A DNA stretch of 64,000 nucleotides from Neurospora tetraspora. Its lineage: Eukaryota; Ascomycota; Sordariomycetes; Sordariales; Sordariaceae. Positions within the stretch are counted from its first letter, which is position 1, and each line of letters starts with the position of its first letter. Under the pieces are notes generated by a model. It had not been told where the DNA came from and searched no databases. It was given only the letters and a program-made list of their open reading frames with translations. This document shows positions 45,484-55,100 of this stretch, one piece after another. Both the position numbers and the translations under genes were made by a program. The DNA lies in contig NW_026944385.1 of the NCBI RefSeq assembly GCF_033439725.1, forward strand, positions 992,001-1,056,000, written 5' to 3'.

Positions 45484-46130
45484 CCTTGAGCCTGCTTTTG
45501 GTGCCGTACCGTTCAGATTGGGAAGTGATCAGTGGAAGACATGCGCAAACAGTGAGGCACCTCGTTCGTTCGGGACAATGCGTTCGGCGAATCGGCGTTC
45601 TGCTGTTTTGCCTAATCCCACATTGTGGGCTGTGTCTTTCCTTTCATTAGCTGAAACGGTCAGACAGGGGTGCCCAGGCGGCTACATGCGGGGCGGCCGA
45701 AGTGATAGCGACCGCTGCGCCGGTAAGGACGCCAAAAAGTGGATGAGAGGTCTGTGCCAAGAAATTGAATCTAGACTAGTGCCAGGTACCTGTCACAAAG
45801 TCGCATGTGAAACTGGAAGTCTTTCGAAAAGACAAAGATTCAACCACCAACAAGACCTTACGATAGGCCAACAACCGGGCGCCTCTCACTGGCAGAATCC
45901 GTGTCACGGATTGGCACGCAAACAGGCTCTCGGGGGAATGCAAACGCCGAGCTTACTAATTAAAGCTTTAATCGAAGCTTTCCAAGGATCTATTGCGTTC
46001 TATCAATTGACATATGCTATACCTCTAAATACCCTAGCGTCTGATTCCAGAACCTGTCTGCATCTCTCCTTTCCCCATCAAACTAACAAACCAGTTTAGC
46101 TCAGAAATCCTTACCTGTACTCACTTGAAC
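45484..46130. promoter_or_regulatory. SDR upstream region with 20-bp motif
   Basis: About 650 bp. GCGTTCGGCGAATCGGCGTT at 45580-45599 matches 37605-37624 at 19 of 20 positions and lies about 530 bp before the SDR start. A 210-codon open frame crossing the region has no recognisable domain. Confidence 0.5.
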
Positions 46131-47182
46131 CATGTCCGTCTACGTTGTCACAGGGGTGTCCAAGGGAATTGGCGTACGTCTGCTACACACCTAATCCCAC
46201 CGCGTTTGCTTACCCCGTGCTAATTTGAACCCTTGATTTCAGTTCGAGTTCCTTCGGCAACTGTCGGAAGATAAGGACAACCTGGTCATCGGTCTTGTCC
46301 GTAACAAGGCTGCGACCGAGAAGAAGGTTGCCGCGGAGCTGGGCGACCGCCCCAATGTACACATCCTCCATGGAGACCTCACCAACTACGCCAGCCTGAA
46401 GGAGGCGACCGCCGAGACCGCCAAGATCGTTGGCGACCGTGGTGTCGACTACCTGGTTGCCAACGCCGGTCTCGTGCCCGAGTTTGATGCTTACGGACCT
46501 GTCAGCGCATTGTATGTCTTACCTCTCCCTCTCCTGACGACCACCCCCCGGCTCCAGGCTGTTCTGTGATGGTGTGGACTAATGGTAGATGCACAAAACA
46601 GGGCCGATAAGATCGAAGAGGTCGATGCTGGTGCTGCCGAGACATTCCAGACAAATGTCACCGGCCAGCTCCACCTCTTCAATCTCTTTGTTCCTCTGAT
46701 CAAGAAGGGCAAGGCCAAGAAGGTCATCGCCATCTCATCTGGCGTGGGCGACATCGACCTGACCAACCAATGCGAGATTGACGTTGGCCCGATCTATGCC
46801 GCATCCAAGGCCGCCCTGAACATTATCGTGGCCAAGTTCAACGCGGAATACAAGAAAGAGGGCATCCTCTTCTTAAGCATCAGTCCGGGCTTGGTAGAAG
46901 TCGGTCGCTATGCAAATGGTACGTACTTATCTCTATTCCCAGCTCTGGCGGGGACGCCTGAGTACTAGTAGTGGACTAACACATCTCTCCAGCCACGCCA
47001 GAGCAGGTGAATGGCCTGATGGGATTCGTGGGCAAGCTCGCATCGTATGCCCCCCACTTCAAGGGTCCAATCACCCCGGAGGAATCGGTCAAGGCTGTTC
47101 GGTCCGTCTGGGAGAAGGCTAGCATTGAGGAGGGATATGGTGGTGCGTTCATCTCGCATCTGGGTAACAAGCAATGGGTGTA
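46131..47182 (+). CDS. Short-chain dehydrogenase/reductase
   Basis: Classical SDR, about 250 aa, in four exons: 46131 to about 46173, about 46243-46512, about 46591-46919, and about 46993 to the stop at 47182. Motifs: VYVVTGVSKGIG (cofactor loop, split from FEFLRQL by intron 1), DYLVANAGL (NAG), VIAISSGVG (Ser) and PIYAASKAALNII (YxxxK). It follows the right arm of the inverted repeat and is convergent with UbiA. It could oxidise a 3-hydroxyacyl-CoA in side-chain shortening of cinnamate, or act on the polyketide. The sequence does not tell which. Confidence 0.85.
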
Positions 47183-47737
47183 AAAATGCTCGCATGCCAG
47201 GCGCCTAGTACATGCCCTTTCTCTTTTACTAGGTTCAACAGTTAGTAACTCTGGAAACAAAGAATGGATGTTCGTCAATGAATTCTTCAACTTGTTGAGA
47301 ACGGTAAACTAAAGACCCTCGAATGATGCGCCACGCCTCACGAGTCTGCTTCTTTGCTCTAAGAAAAAGAAACATGCAAACATGATCTCGGCGATAGATA
47401 GCTCTGCATTTCAATGATTACTTCGCCGCTCAGTTGCTTCATCGGATGTCCCTACTACTCCTAAAGACACAAGGACGGGATATTGACATAACGCAGCTGT
47501 GAGTTTGCCAAAGCTGGCAACGAAATACTGTATCACGTTATCAACAGGTCACCAATTGAGGCGAATTACAGTACTGGATTTCCACTCAAGATCAGAACAT
47601 CGAACTCGATGCTGCCCTCCCACCTAAGGTACGTACACAAGGCCCAGCAATGGCTGGAAGACTATGTACTCGGGTAAGGTATTCACGAGACTATGGCAGT
47701 AATGACTGCGGGCATCATGCCTATAACCCCCCCATCC
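47183..47737. other. Convergent intergenic (3' ends)
   Basis: About 555 bp between the stops of the SDR (+) and UbiA (-). No open frame, repeat or motif of note. Confidence 0.45.
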
Positions 47738-48772
47738 CTAGGCCGAATAGTATCCATACTTCTTCAGCACGAAGTCAGCCATGAGCCCAACCGTCATCGC
47801 AGTACCGACATAGCCGCTTCCACTACCGAACGCCCAAGCGCAACTGTCGCCATTTTCCAAGTCGACCACCGCGATCATCCACGCCAGCACGAGAGCAGTA
47901 ACGCCACACGAGATGGCGTAGTACGCCTCGCCGAACCCCGCCAACTGGCCCGCTTTCACCAGACAGAAGATTTGCACCGCGCCCGCGACGTAGCAGGCGG
48001 GTTTCGTTCCCTTCCGGCCGAGTCGCACGGCGAGACCCTTGACGCCGGCCTTCAAATCGTCGAGATAGTCCTGGTGAGCATAGATCGTGTCGAAGATGAC
48101 CGTCCACAGAATGCCGGAGAAGTAGAGATACCCAGCCGACCGGGCCAGTGGCGATTCGGCGACGGTGGTCAACCGAGCAGACAGATCCGATGACGGGTCG
48201 AACAGAGGTGCCAACGGCTCCTTGCCGACCATGGCCGCCACCAAGAAGATGGCGTACGAGAGCCCAAAGCCCAGCTCGACCTGGGGGTAGTTCGTGCAGC
48301 GCTTCAGCAGAGGGTAGATGAACAGAAGCACGCCGTCTATGACGGCGTGGATCGACACCGAACCGCCCAACGGGTACAAGATGGCGGCCCCAACCGCAAT
48401 CTGCGCCGCAGTGAAGACGTGTGCCTGCGCGGTCGAGACGGCACCCCGCGGGATGGGTCTCACGCGGCAGCGAGCAACCTGGCGGTCAAAATCCTGATCC
48501 AGGTTGTCGTTCCACGTACAGGTGATGCCGCGGAAGAGCGTGGTCCAGACCCAGAGGTATCCCGCGAGGAAGGCAAGGGTGGTCAAGTCCATCTCGCCGG
48601 AGAACGGGGGGATGTTGATGGCGAACCCGAGCCCTATCAGGTAGTGCCAGTAGAAGGCCCAGAAGCCTGCCTGCCGGTCGAGACGCATGAGCTCGGCGTA
48701 CGGGACCCAGGCGTCCGGTAGGAAGCGGAAGACGCCATGCTCTGGCCTGCGGTACCCTTTGACTTCGGACAT
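47738..48772 (-). CDS. UbiA-family aromatic prenyltransferase
   Basis: Integral membrane enzyme that attaches a prenyl diphosphate to an aromatic acceptor. Intronless, 344 aa, with about 8 hydrophobic segments. First Asp-rich motif NDNLDQDFDRQ (NDxxDxxxD, residues about 88-98) followed by RVRPIPRGAVS. Second motif YAHQDYLDDLKAGVKGLAVRLG near residues 228-248 is of the expected DxxxD form. Both Mg-diphosphate sites look intact, so it should be a transferase and not a degenerate homologue. It resembles the 4-hydroxybenzoate-polyprenyltransferase-like enzymes of fungal meroterpenoid clusters. With PAL nearby, a hydroxybenzoate acceptor is attractive, but no prenyl-diphosphate synthase or terpene cyclase is in the window. 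TCGGCG words lie about 410-450 bp upstream. Confidence 0.9.
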   Translation of the reverse strand: MSEVKGYRRPEHGVFRFLPDAWVPYAELMRLDRQAGFWAFYWHYLIGLGFAINIPPFSGEMDLTTLAFLAGYLWVWTTLFRGITCTWNDNLDQDFDRQVARCRVRPIPRGAVSTAQAHVFTAAQIAVGAAILYPLGGSVSIHAVIDGVLLFIYPLLKRCTNYPQVELGFGLSYAIFLVAAMVGKEPLAPLFDPSSDLSARLTTVAESPLARSAGYLYFSGILWTVIFDTIYAHQDYLDDLKAGVKGLAVRLGRKGTKPACYVAGAVQIFCLVKAGQLAGFGEAYYAISCGVTALVLAWMIAVVDLENGDSCAWAFGSGSGYVGTAMTVGLMADFVLKKYGYYSA

Positions 48773-50118
48773 GGTTTTGCGTTAGGAGTCAGTGCCAACT
48801 ATAGGGAGGGCCGGGGGAGATGCGACCACGAGAGAGAACTGATGACGTGAAACGAAAGAGTAGCAAGCTATGATAATAGGCCAATGTGTGGAAAACGTTC
48901 CCGAGCAAGTCCAGTTTCTGGGATTAAGAATGGCTATCATTATCCAACGGTAAGTACCAAAGGTTAATAAGTCAGCTAAACACCAACCCTCTTATATCTC
49001 CTTGATATCAGGGGTCGATTGTTCCCTTCGTCCCGCCAGACGAATCCCCAGAGAGCTTCGGACCGACAACTCCGCGATACCATGCGTGGAACCCATTATC
49101 ACGCATCAAGGTCTTGCCCGGGCAATTCTAGCACAGTCAGACGGCAGTTGCCTCGTAGCACTGAATCAGCTACCTGCATAAGATTCGGCGGATGGATTCG
49201 GCGGTGCGTTCGGCGAATGTGTGCACCACGGTATCGCGTCCCGCCCTGTCAACTGGCACAGGATATCTGGGTGTAGTCCGCACATGAAGGCTTGATTCTC
49301 TATCTGGTGGTGAGGCCGTAGGTGGCTGATCTTGAGCTTTATACAGGGCCGCGGTAGAGAGGGCCTGGGCCGAGTTGCCAGCCTCGTATTGAACTGAACT
49401 GTAGATCTCTGGTCTGCAATGGGCTGAGCCTAGCTGATCCTGCAGATCAGTGGCTGGATCTGCAGTCTACAGCCTCACTTTCGAGCCTTGAAACAGCCTT
49501 GCAAAATCTCCACCTGTAGGTCCTCCTGACCCCGCCGTTGATCCCTGGGATCTTCCACCCTCGACTCGCGTGACACGCCCCACTCGCTGCGCCTAGAAAG
49601 GACGGCGCCGGCAAGACGGTGGTGTTGCTGCCGATTGTAACATCCCATCAGTCATCGGCGGCGTCTGTTGCTAGATTCCGGAGATCGGCTGTCAGCGTTG
49701 TTTGGGAGACCTTGTAGCTGTTGTCCTAGTGGATACTGCTTCATTGCTGTTTGTTCATGGCTTGTTCGTCTACTCTTTGCCGTGCGACCGTAGAAGTCCA
49801 GGGGGACTATGATGATGCGCGCATCGTAGATTCCAGTCGTATTATGTTGGCCATCATTTGCGCTGTTTCTGGCGATTGAGTTATCTCAGTATATACAGTG
49901 CAGAGTTTATTTGTTGAAAGTGATGAGACTTTGGTATCTCTACAGTTGTCACGGTGTTCATGTTCGACAAAGTGTGGGGACTCGAGGTCAAAAGTGGGTC
50001 AGCGTCATGTCATGGAAGACCGCTGCGGCAGGGACACAACATCAAATACTGCCAGGAATTGATACGATACCAGAATGACTATCGTGAACTCGCCTTGGCT
50101 CTACACCGTTTCCTCTTC
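48773..50118. promoter_or_regulatory. Long intergenic with clustered TCGGCG words
   Basis: About 1.35 kb between the UbiA start and the acyltransferase stop. Three words ATTCGGCGG, ATTCGGCGG and GCGTTCGGCGAATG lie within 49183-49220, upstream of UbiA. GC-rich near-palindromes of CTGCAGATCAG type occur near 49440. No supported gene. Confidence 0.5.
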
Positions 50119-51621
50119 TCAAGAAGTCAAATACAAAGCATATTCCCCAAACTCCTCATCTTCCAGCAAGTAATCCCATTCATCCTGGAACAAATTGACC
50201 ACAAACTCGACGCCGCGCCCCGGCTCGCGCGGCATCGCGAAACAAAGACGTCCAGCCTTGTTGATATCGTCAAAGAGAGGCCTCAACGCATCGGCCTTTC
50301 CACCATTGGCGAACAAGCGCCCGCCCCACCGCATGTCCTCGATGCGCATCATCATGAGAGACGACAGGATCATGTCGTAACCGTGGGCATGGGTGATGCT
50401 GAGCTGAAGTTTCGAGAGATCTTCAAGGCGCCGCGCCAGCCCATATGCACCCAGCATGGCCTGCGGAGTCGCTGCGTCGGCCTCTCTGCGGATGGCCATC
50501 GCCACCGTGGTGATACCAGTATCGGGCGAAGTCAGCGTCGATATCGGCATGGCAACCCGGTTCCAGAACACCAGGTTGCCCAGGTACTCGAATGGCATGG
50601 CGCCCTTGGCGGAGATGTTGGGCCGGCCGTCGAGCGTCAGCTGCAACCAGGCCTCGACATTGTCCGACTCGCTCGCTCGACCGGCGGCGATGGCTGCCGC
50701 GTGTCTGGCTTTGAGCAGACTGCGCCAGATCAGCGCCGTCATGCTGTCGTTTCCCGAGATACGCGATCCGGCGCCCGCCTCGTCCAGACAGCGCTTGTGG
50801 AGTGCGGTGAACTTGTCGGGTGACATGTAGAAGACGGCCGACGTCATGGCCTCACCAGAGGATGGTGGTGGAGGTAACCGGCGATCCTCCTTCGACGGTG
50901 CATTTGGTGGTTCCATGTCCAACAAGGTGTATGACTTTGCTTCCACATGGCCCGTTTCTCCTTTTGCATCATCGACATCCTCCAATCGGCTGCCCTCGTC
51001 CGCCCATATACGCTCGATAAGACCGCGATCCGAGCTCAAGGGATCGAGGACCACAGGCGCGGTGTTTGCCTGCAAGGCGGCACAGTTGGCCGCCCATATC
51101 CTCCACACGTCAAACAAGGCGGTGCCGTCGCAGGCGTTGTGGTGAGTGGCGCCGCACAGGATCAACGCTCCCGGCACAAAGTTGGCCTGAGCCTTGAAGC
51201 ACTCGGCACCCTTATCCACCTCGGGAAAGTTGAGGAAATCTCCCCAAAAGACCTCCTCGTCCGGAATCGTGTCCATGGGGTAGCCGCTCTCACAGATCTC
51301 TTCGTAGCTCACCGTTTCGTCTAGTAGCTTGAAACGGAAATGAGGCACAGGCTTGCTGTTATCCTCAAGGTCCGCTGGGTCATACCGGATCTCAAGCTGG
51401 CCGGGGCGTCCGCCTGGTGTTCCTGGATCTGCTTTGTAGATTTTCCCGCTCAGCCAGGGCAGTTGTCGGAAGGTAAGGCGAAGGCCATCTTCCAAAGCCT
51501 TGAACGCTTCCTGGGGCGTAACGGCGTCCTTCAACGGGATGTACCATTTCATGGGCAGATAATGGGGAGGAAGGAAGTGATCCAGAACCCCGAGGGGAAC
51601 TCGGACTGTCGAATCCGGCAT
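50119..51621 (-). CDS. BAHD-like acyltransferase 1 (trichothecene 3-O-acetyltransferase-like)
   Basis: Cytosolic acyl-CoA-dependent O-acyltransferase. Intronless, 500 aa from MPDSTVRVPLG at 51621. The frame is open upstream to 51723 but the added residues are unlike the family. Early motif PLGVLDHFLPPHYLP, then catalytic HxxxD in GATHHNACDGTALFD near residue 160. A clear DFGWG motif is missing: WGGRLF is the nearest C-terminal match, as in many fungal members. It is divergent from PKS2 with a 557-bp shared promoter, so the two are probably expressed together. The PKS2 chain is then a candidate acyl donor, by analogy with LovF/LovD, although LovD belongs to a different family. Confidence 0.88.
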   Translation of the reverse strand: MPDSTVRVPLGVLDHFLPPHYLPMKWYIPLKDAVTPQEAFKALEDGLRLTFRQLPWLSGKIYKADPGTPGGRPGQLEIRYDPADLEDNSKPVPHFRFKLLDETVSYEEICESGYPMDTIPDEEVFWGDFLNFPEVDKGAECFKAQANFVPGALILCGATHHNACDGTALFDVWRIWAANCAALQANTAPVVLDPLSSDRGLIERIWADEGSRLEDVDDAKGETGHVEAKSYTLLDMEPPNAPSKEDRRLPPPPSSGEAMTSAVFYMSPDKFTALHKRCLDEAGAGSRISGNDSMTALIWRSLLKARHAAAIAAGRASESDNVEAWLQLTLDGRPNISAKGAMPFEYLGNLVFWNRVAMPISTLTSPDTGITTVAMAIRREADAATPQAMLGAYGLARRLEDLSKLQLSITHAHGYDMILSSLMMMRIEDMRWGGRLFANGGKADALRPLFDDINKAGRLCFAMPREPGRGVEFVVNLFQDEWDYLLEDEEFGEYALYLTS

Positions 51622-51866
51622 CCTTGGCTCCGTCGTAGTGAACTGCCCACTGCAAGTGTGAGGCCCTCCTCTCAAGATTGGTTGCGAAAATGTTCCTGGA
51701 AATTTAGGACAACTTATGCCCAACTGAGAATAGGGAACGCAAGAGAGCTAGGGATCTAAGATACCTTTGGGAATTATTACTTCCCACAGGCAAGGTGCAA
51801 ACACGACTGTAAGCAACACCCGAAATGTCCACCATTATCTCTGTGGTTTTAGTGCATTTACCCCCC

Positions 51867-51901
<35 letters not shown>

Positions 51902-52178
51902 TGCAGCTATTGTTTTATCCAGCTTACAGGCCGAAGGAAGACGGCTGCAGCCCGATCGGCGAACAGCATGCCAGCTTACAATTGCCGAATAAGGCATGTC
52001 AGGGTATCCCGGATGTACCTAACTAACAATACTACCTCTTTAAATCGATTCACCTCGATATCCATTAAGTCTCTCGTATTTCCAATGCTTTTTCGAAGTC
52101 ATCTTTTCATATGGTTCATTTTCCAGTCCACCCGTATTACATGGTACTATCTCAGACATCATCATCATAACGATAAAC
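51622..52178. promoter_or_regulatory. Divergent promoter: acyltransferase 1 / PKS2
   Basis: 557 bp containing a 31-nt C run (51868-51898) preceded by CCCCCCT, and GATCGGCGAAC at 51954-51964, about 215 bp before the PKS2 ATG. No other gene. Confidence 0.5.
51868..51898. repeat. Poly-C homopolymer, 31 nt
   Basis: Uninterrupted C run in the divergent promoter, with C6T directly before it. It mirrors the poly-G tract upstream of PAL. Confidence 0.9.
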
Positions 52179-55100
52179 ATGACCAACGGCTCCAACGGGG
52201 CATCGTCGTTTGACAAAAGCAGGCATCATGGTCATGAGGAGAGGACCATGTCCCACCCCCAGTCTGCGTCGCCCATCGCCGTCGTGGGCATGGCCTGCAG
52301 ATTCCCCGGCGGCGTCACGAGTCCGGAGGGGCTCTGGGACCTCTGTGCCAGCGGTCGAGACGCCTGGTCCCCCATACCCGAGTCGCGGTTCGACGTGAAA
52401 TCATACTACGACCCGAATCCTGCGAAGAGTGGTAGAGTAGGTTTATATGAGAGTCGGTTAAAGATCTCGGAACGGACCAAGGGATTGCTAAGAAACTCGC
52501 CTTTTCTTTGCAGAATCATGCCACCGGGGGTTATTTCTTACACGAAGACGTGGCTCTGTTCGATGCCGCATTCTTTCGATTCACGTCCGAAGTAGCCAGT
52601 GTAAGCTCTTTTGATCCTTTCCCTTCCCTCCCTCCTCCTTTTTGCCAAAATTTCATCCCATCTCTATTTCTCCAGCTGACGGCGATGGGATGGGCAGGCA
52701 GCGGATCCTCAGCTTCGGCTGCTATTGGAGGTGACGTACGAAGCAACAGAGGACGCTAAAGTAGCCTTTTGCTTGCCCCTTATGAGCAAAACCCAAGTAA
52801 CCCCTATCTAATCTTTTACTTTCTTCGAAAACAACAGCCGGTCTACCCATAGAAAAGCTCGCGGGGCCGGGCCCCAACACGTCGGTGTTCGTCGGTTGCT
52901 ACACCAAGGATTACCACGACGTTCAGACGCGCGATCCCGAGACGATGCCGCCGTCCACGCTCACCGGAAACTACACGGCCATGTTCTCCAACAGGGTCTC
53001 CCACTTCTACGATTTCCAGGGAGCCAGCATGTCCATCGACACCGGTTGCTCGGCCGCCCTCGCCGCCTTGCACCAGGCATGCCAGACCATCCGGTCGGGA
53101 GAGTCCCACGTTTCCATCGTCGGAGCTTCGAATGCGATCTTGAATCCAGACATCTACATCGCCATGTCCACTCTTGGGTACGTAACTTACCTTGGTCTAA
53201 ACAGCTTCAATCTCTTTCTTGTACTTAGCGCTTCCTGTGTGGGGACTAACCCTGGGCTTTTGTTATTTTTAGCATGGTGGGCGCAGATGGACGTTGTTAC
53301 GCGTGGGATTCGCGGGCGCAGGGCTACGGCCGTGGAGAAGGGGTGGCCGTGCTTGTGCTAAAGTCCCTCGATGCGGCCGTGCGAGACGGCGACCGGGTGC
53401 ATGCCGTGATACGGGAGACGGGACTGAACCAGGACGGTAGAACAACCAGCATCACCTCTCCCTCCATGGACGCGCAGATCCGGCTGATACGACATTGCTA
53501 CCAACGAGCGGGTCTCGATCTTTCAGACACGGGGTACGTGGAGGCGCACATGACCGGGACGCAGGCGGGGGATGTTACCGAGGCCGAATCACTTGCCCGG
53601 ACGTTCGGTGCAAGCCGCACACAAGACGACCCCGTCTGGGTCGGCTCGGTCAAGACCAATGTCGGGCATACCGAGGGCGTCAGCGGATTGGCTGGCATTA
53701 TCAAGACTGCGATGGCCATGAAGTACCGAGCCATTCCGCCGAATCAGAACTACGTCGTGGGGAACGACAAGATTCCCCTTGACGACTGGCACTTGCGAGT
53801 GCCGACCAATGTGGTGCCCTGGCCACGCAACAAACCCTTGCGCGCGTCCATCAGCAACTTTGGCTACGGAGGGACAAACGCACACGTCATCCTCGAAGGT
53901 GCGCCTGAAACGCGGCTCGCAAATGGCAACGGTCGCAGGACAACGACAGCGGACGACGGTGATGTGTCTCGACTGTATGTGCTCAGCGCCCAGGACGCCG
54001 ACACGACCTGAGCCATGGCCGGAAACCTGGCTGCTTGCATCCGGAAGAGCATAGAGGGCGAGATGGATCTGCAGCCTGCCGACATCGCCTTCACGCTCAG
54101 TCACCGGCGATCGCGCCTCTCCTATATCACTACAGTGCGTGCTAGCAACTTGGCCGAGTTGGCCGACGATCTGGACAAGACGGCGGCTCTCAAGGTAGGA
54201 CACGCGCCCGCAAATAAGCGGGCGCCGCGACTCGGCTTTGTGTTCAACGGTCAAGGCGCGCAATGGCATGCCATGGGCCGAGAATTGCTGTACGCATACC
54301 CCGTATTCGCAGAGGCGATCGACGAGGCCGACCGAGTCCTGCGGGAGATGTACGGCGCCGACTGGTCGTTGCGCGAGGAACTGACGCGCGATGCCAAGTC
54401 CAGTCGCGTCTCGGAGATTCACCTGGGCCAGCCCATCACCGTGGCGCTGCAGGTGTGCCTGGTGGTGTTGCTCCGCTCATGGGGCATCCGTCCATCGGCC
54501 GTCACGAGCCATTCCAGCGGCGAAATCGCGGCCGCATATGCCGCTGGGGCGCTCTCGTTCGAGCAGACGCTCGGCGTGACATACTGGCGTGGCGAGCTCG
54601 CGCGCACTCTGCTGGACCCGAAAGCCTCGGGCGTCGTTGGTGGCATGGCTGCGGCCGGCGTGGGACCCGACGAGGCGGAAAGATACGTAAGGGAAACGAC
54701 TTCTGACGGCCGCGTCGTGGTGGCGTGTGTCAACAGTCCCGAGAGCGTCACTCTTTCGGGTGACATAGATGATCTGGACGAAGTTGTGAGGCGTCTCGAG
54801 GCCGACGGCAAATTCGCTCGCAAGCTCAGGGTCGCGCTGGCATATCACTCACCCCATATGCGGCGCATGGAGTCTGCCTACCTGGAGAAGCTGCGGGACA
54901 TCGTACCATCGAGCCCGACTTGGCCCGGTGACGTTAGGTACACGTCCCCTGTCACGGGGGGCGTCGTCACGTCCGCCCAATCGCTGTCAGCAGAGCACTA
55001 TGTGCGGAACCTAACGAGCCCGGTTCTCTTTAGCCAGGCATTTGAGGCCATGTGCTTCGGTGAGACCGACGCAAGCTCCGCCCAAGTAGACGCCATTGTT

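Noticed and set aside
45470-46099. 209-codon + strand open frame before the SDR
   Set aside because: It starts inside the inverted-repeat arm, has no domain and lies across the SDR promoter region.
47738-48772. UbiA-type terpene cyclase (fumagillin-type)
   Set aside because: Both Asp-rich diphosphate motifs are in the standard prenyltransferase form, and the sequence pattern matches 4-hydroxybenzoate-type transferases better.
49954-50823. 289-codon + strand frame opposite acyltransferase 1
   Set aside because: Shadow of the C-terminal part of the acyltransferase. No recognisable protein features.
53940-54030. A small intron that would splice out the PKS2 TGA
   Set aside because: The only nearby GT...AG pair lies in the conserved LYVLSAQD segment and is about 12 nt long. 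Flanking peptides on both sides of TGA are conserved linker sequence.
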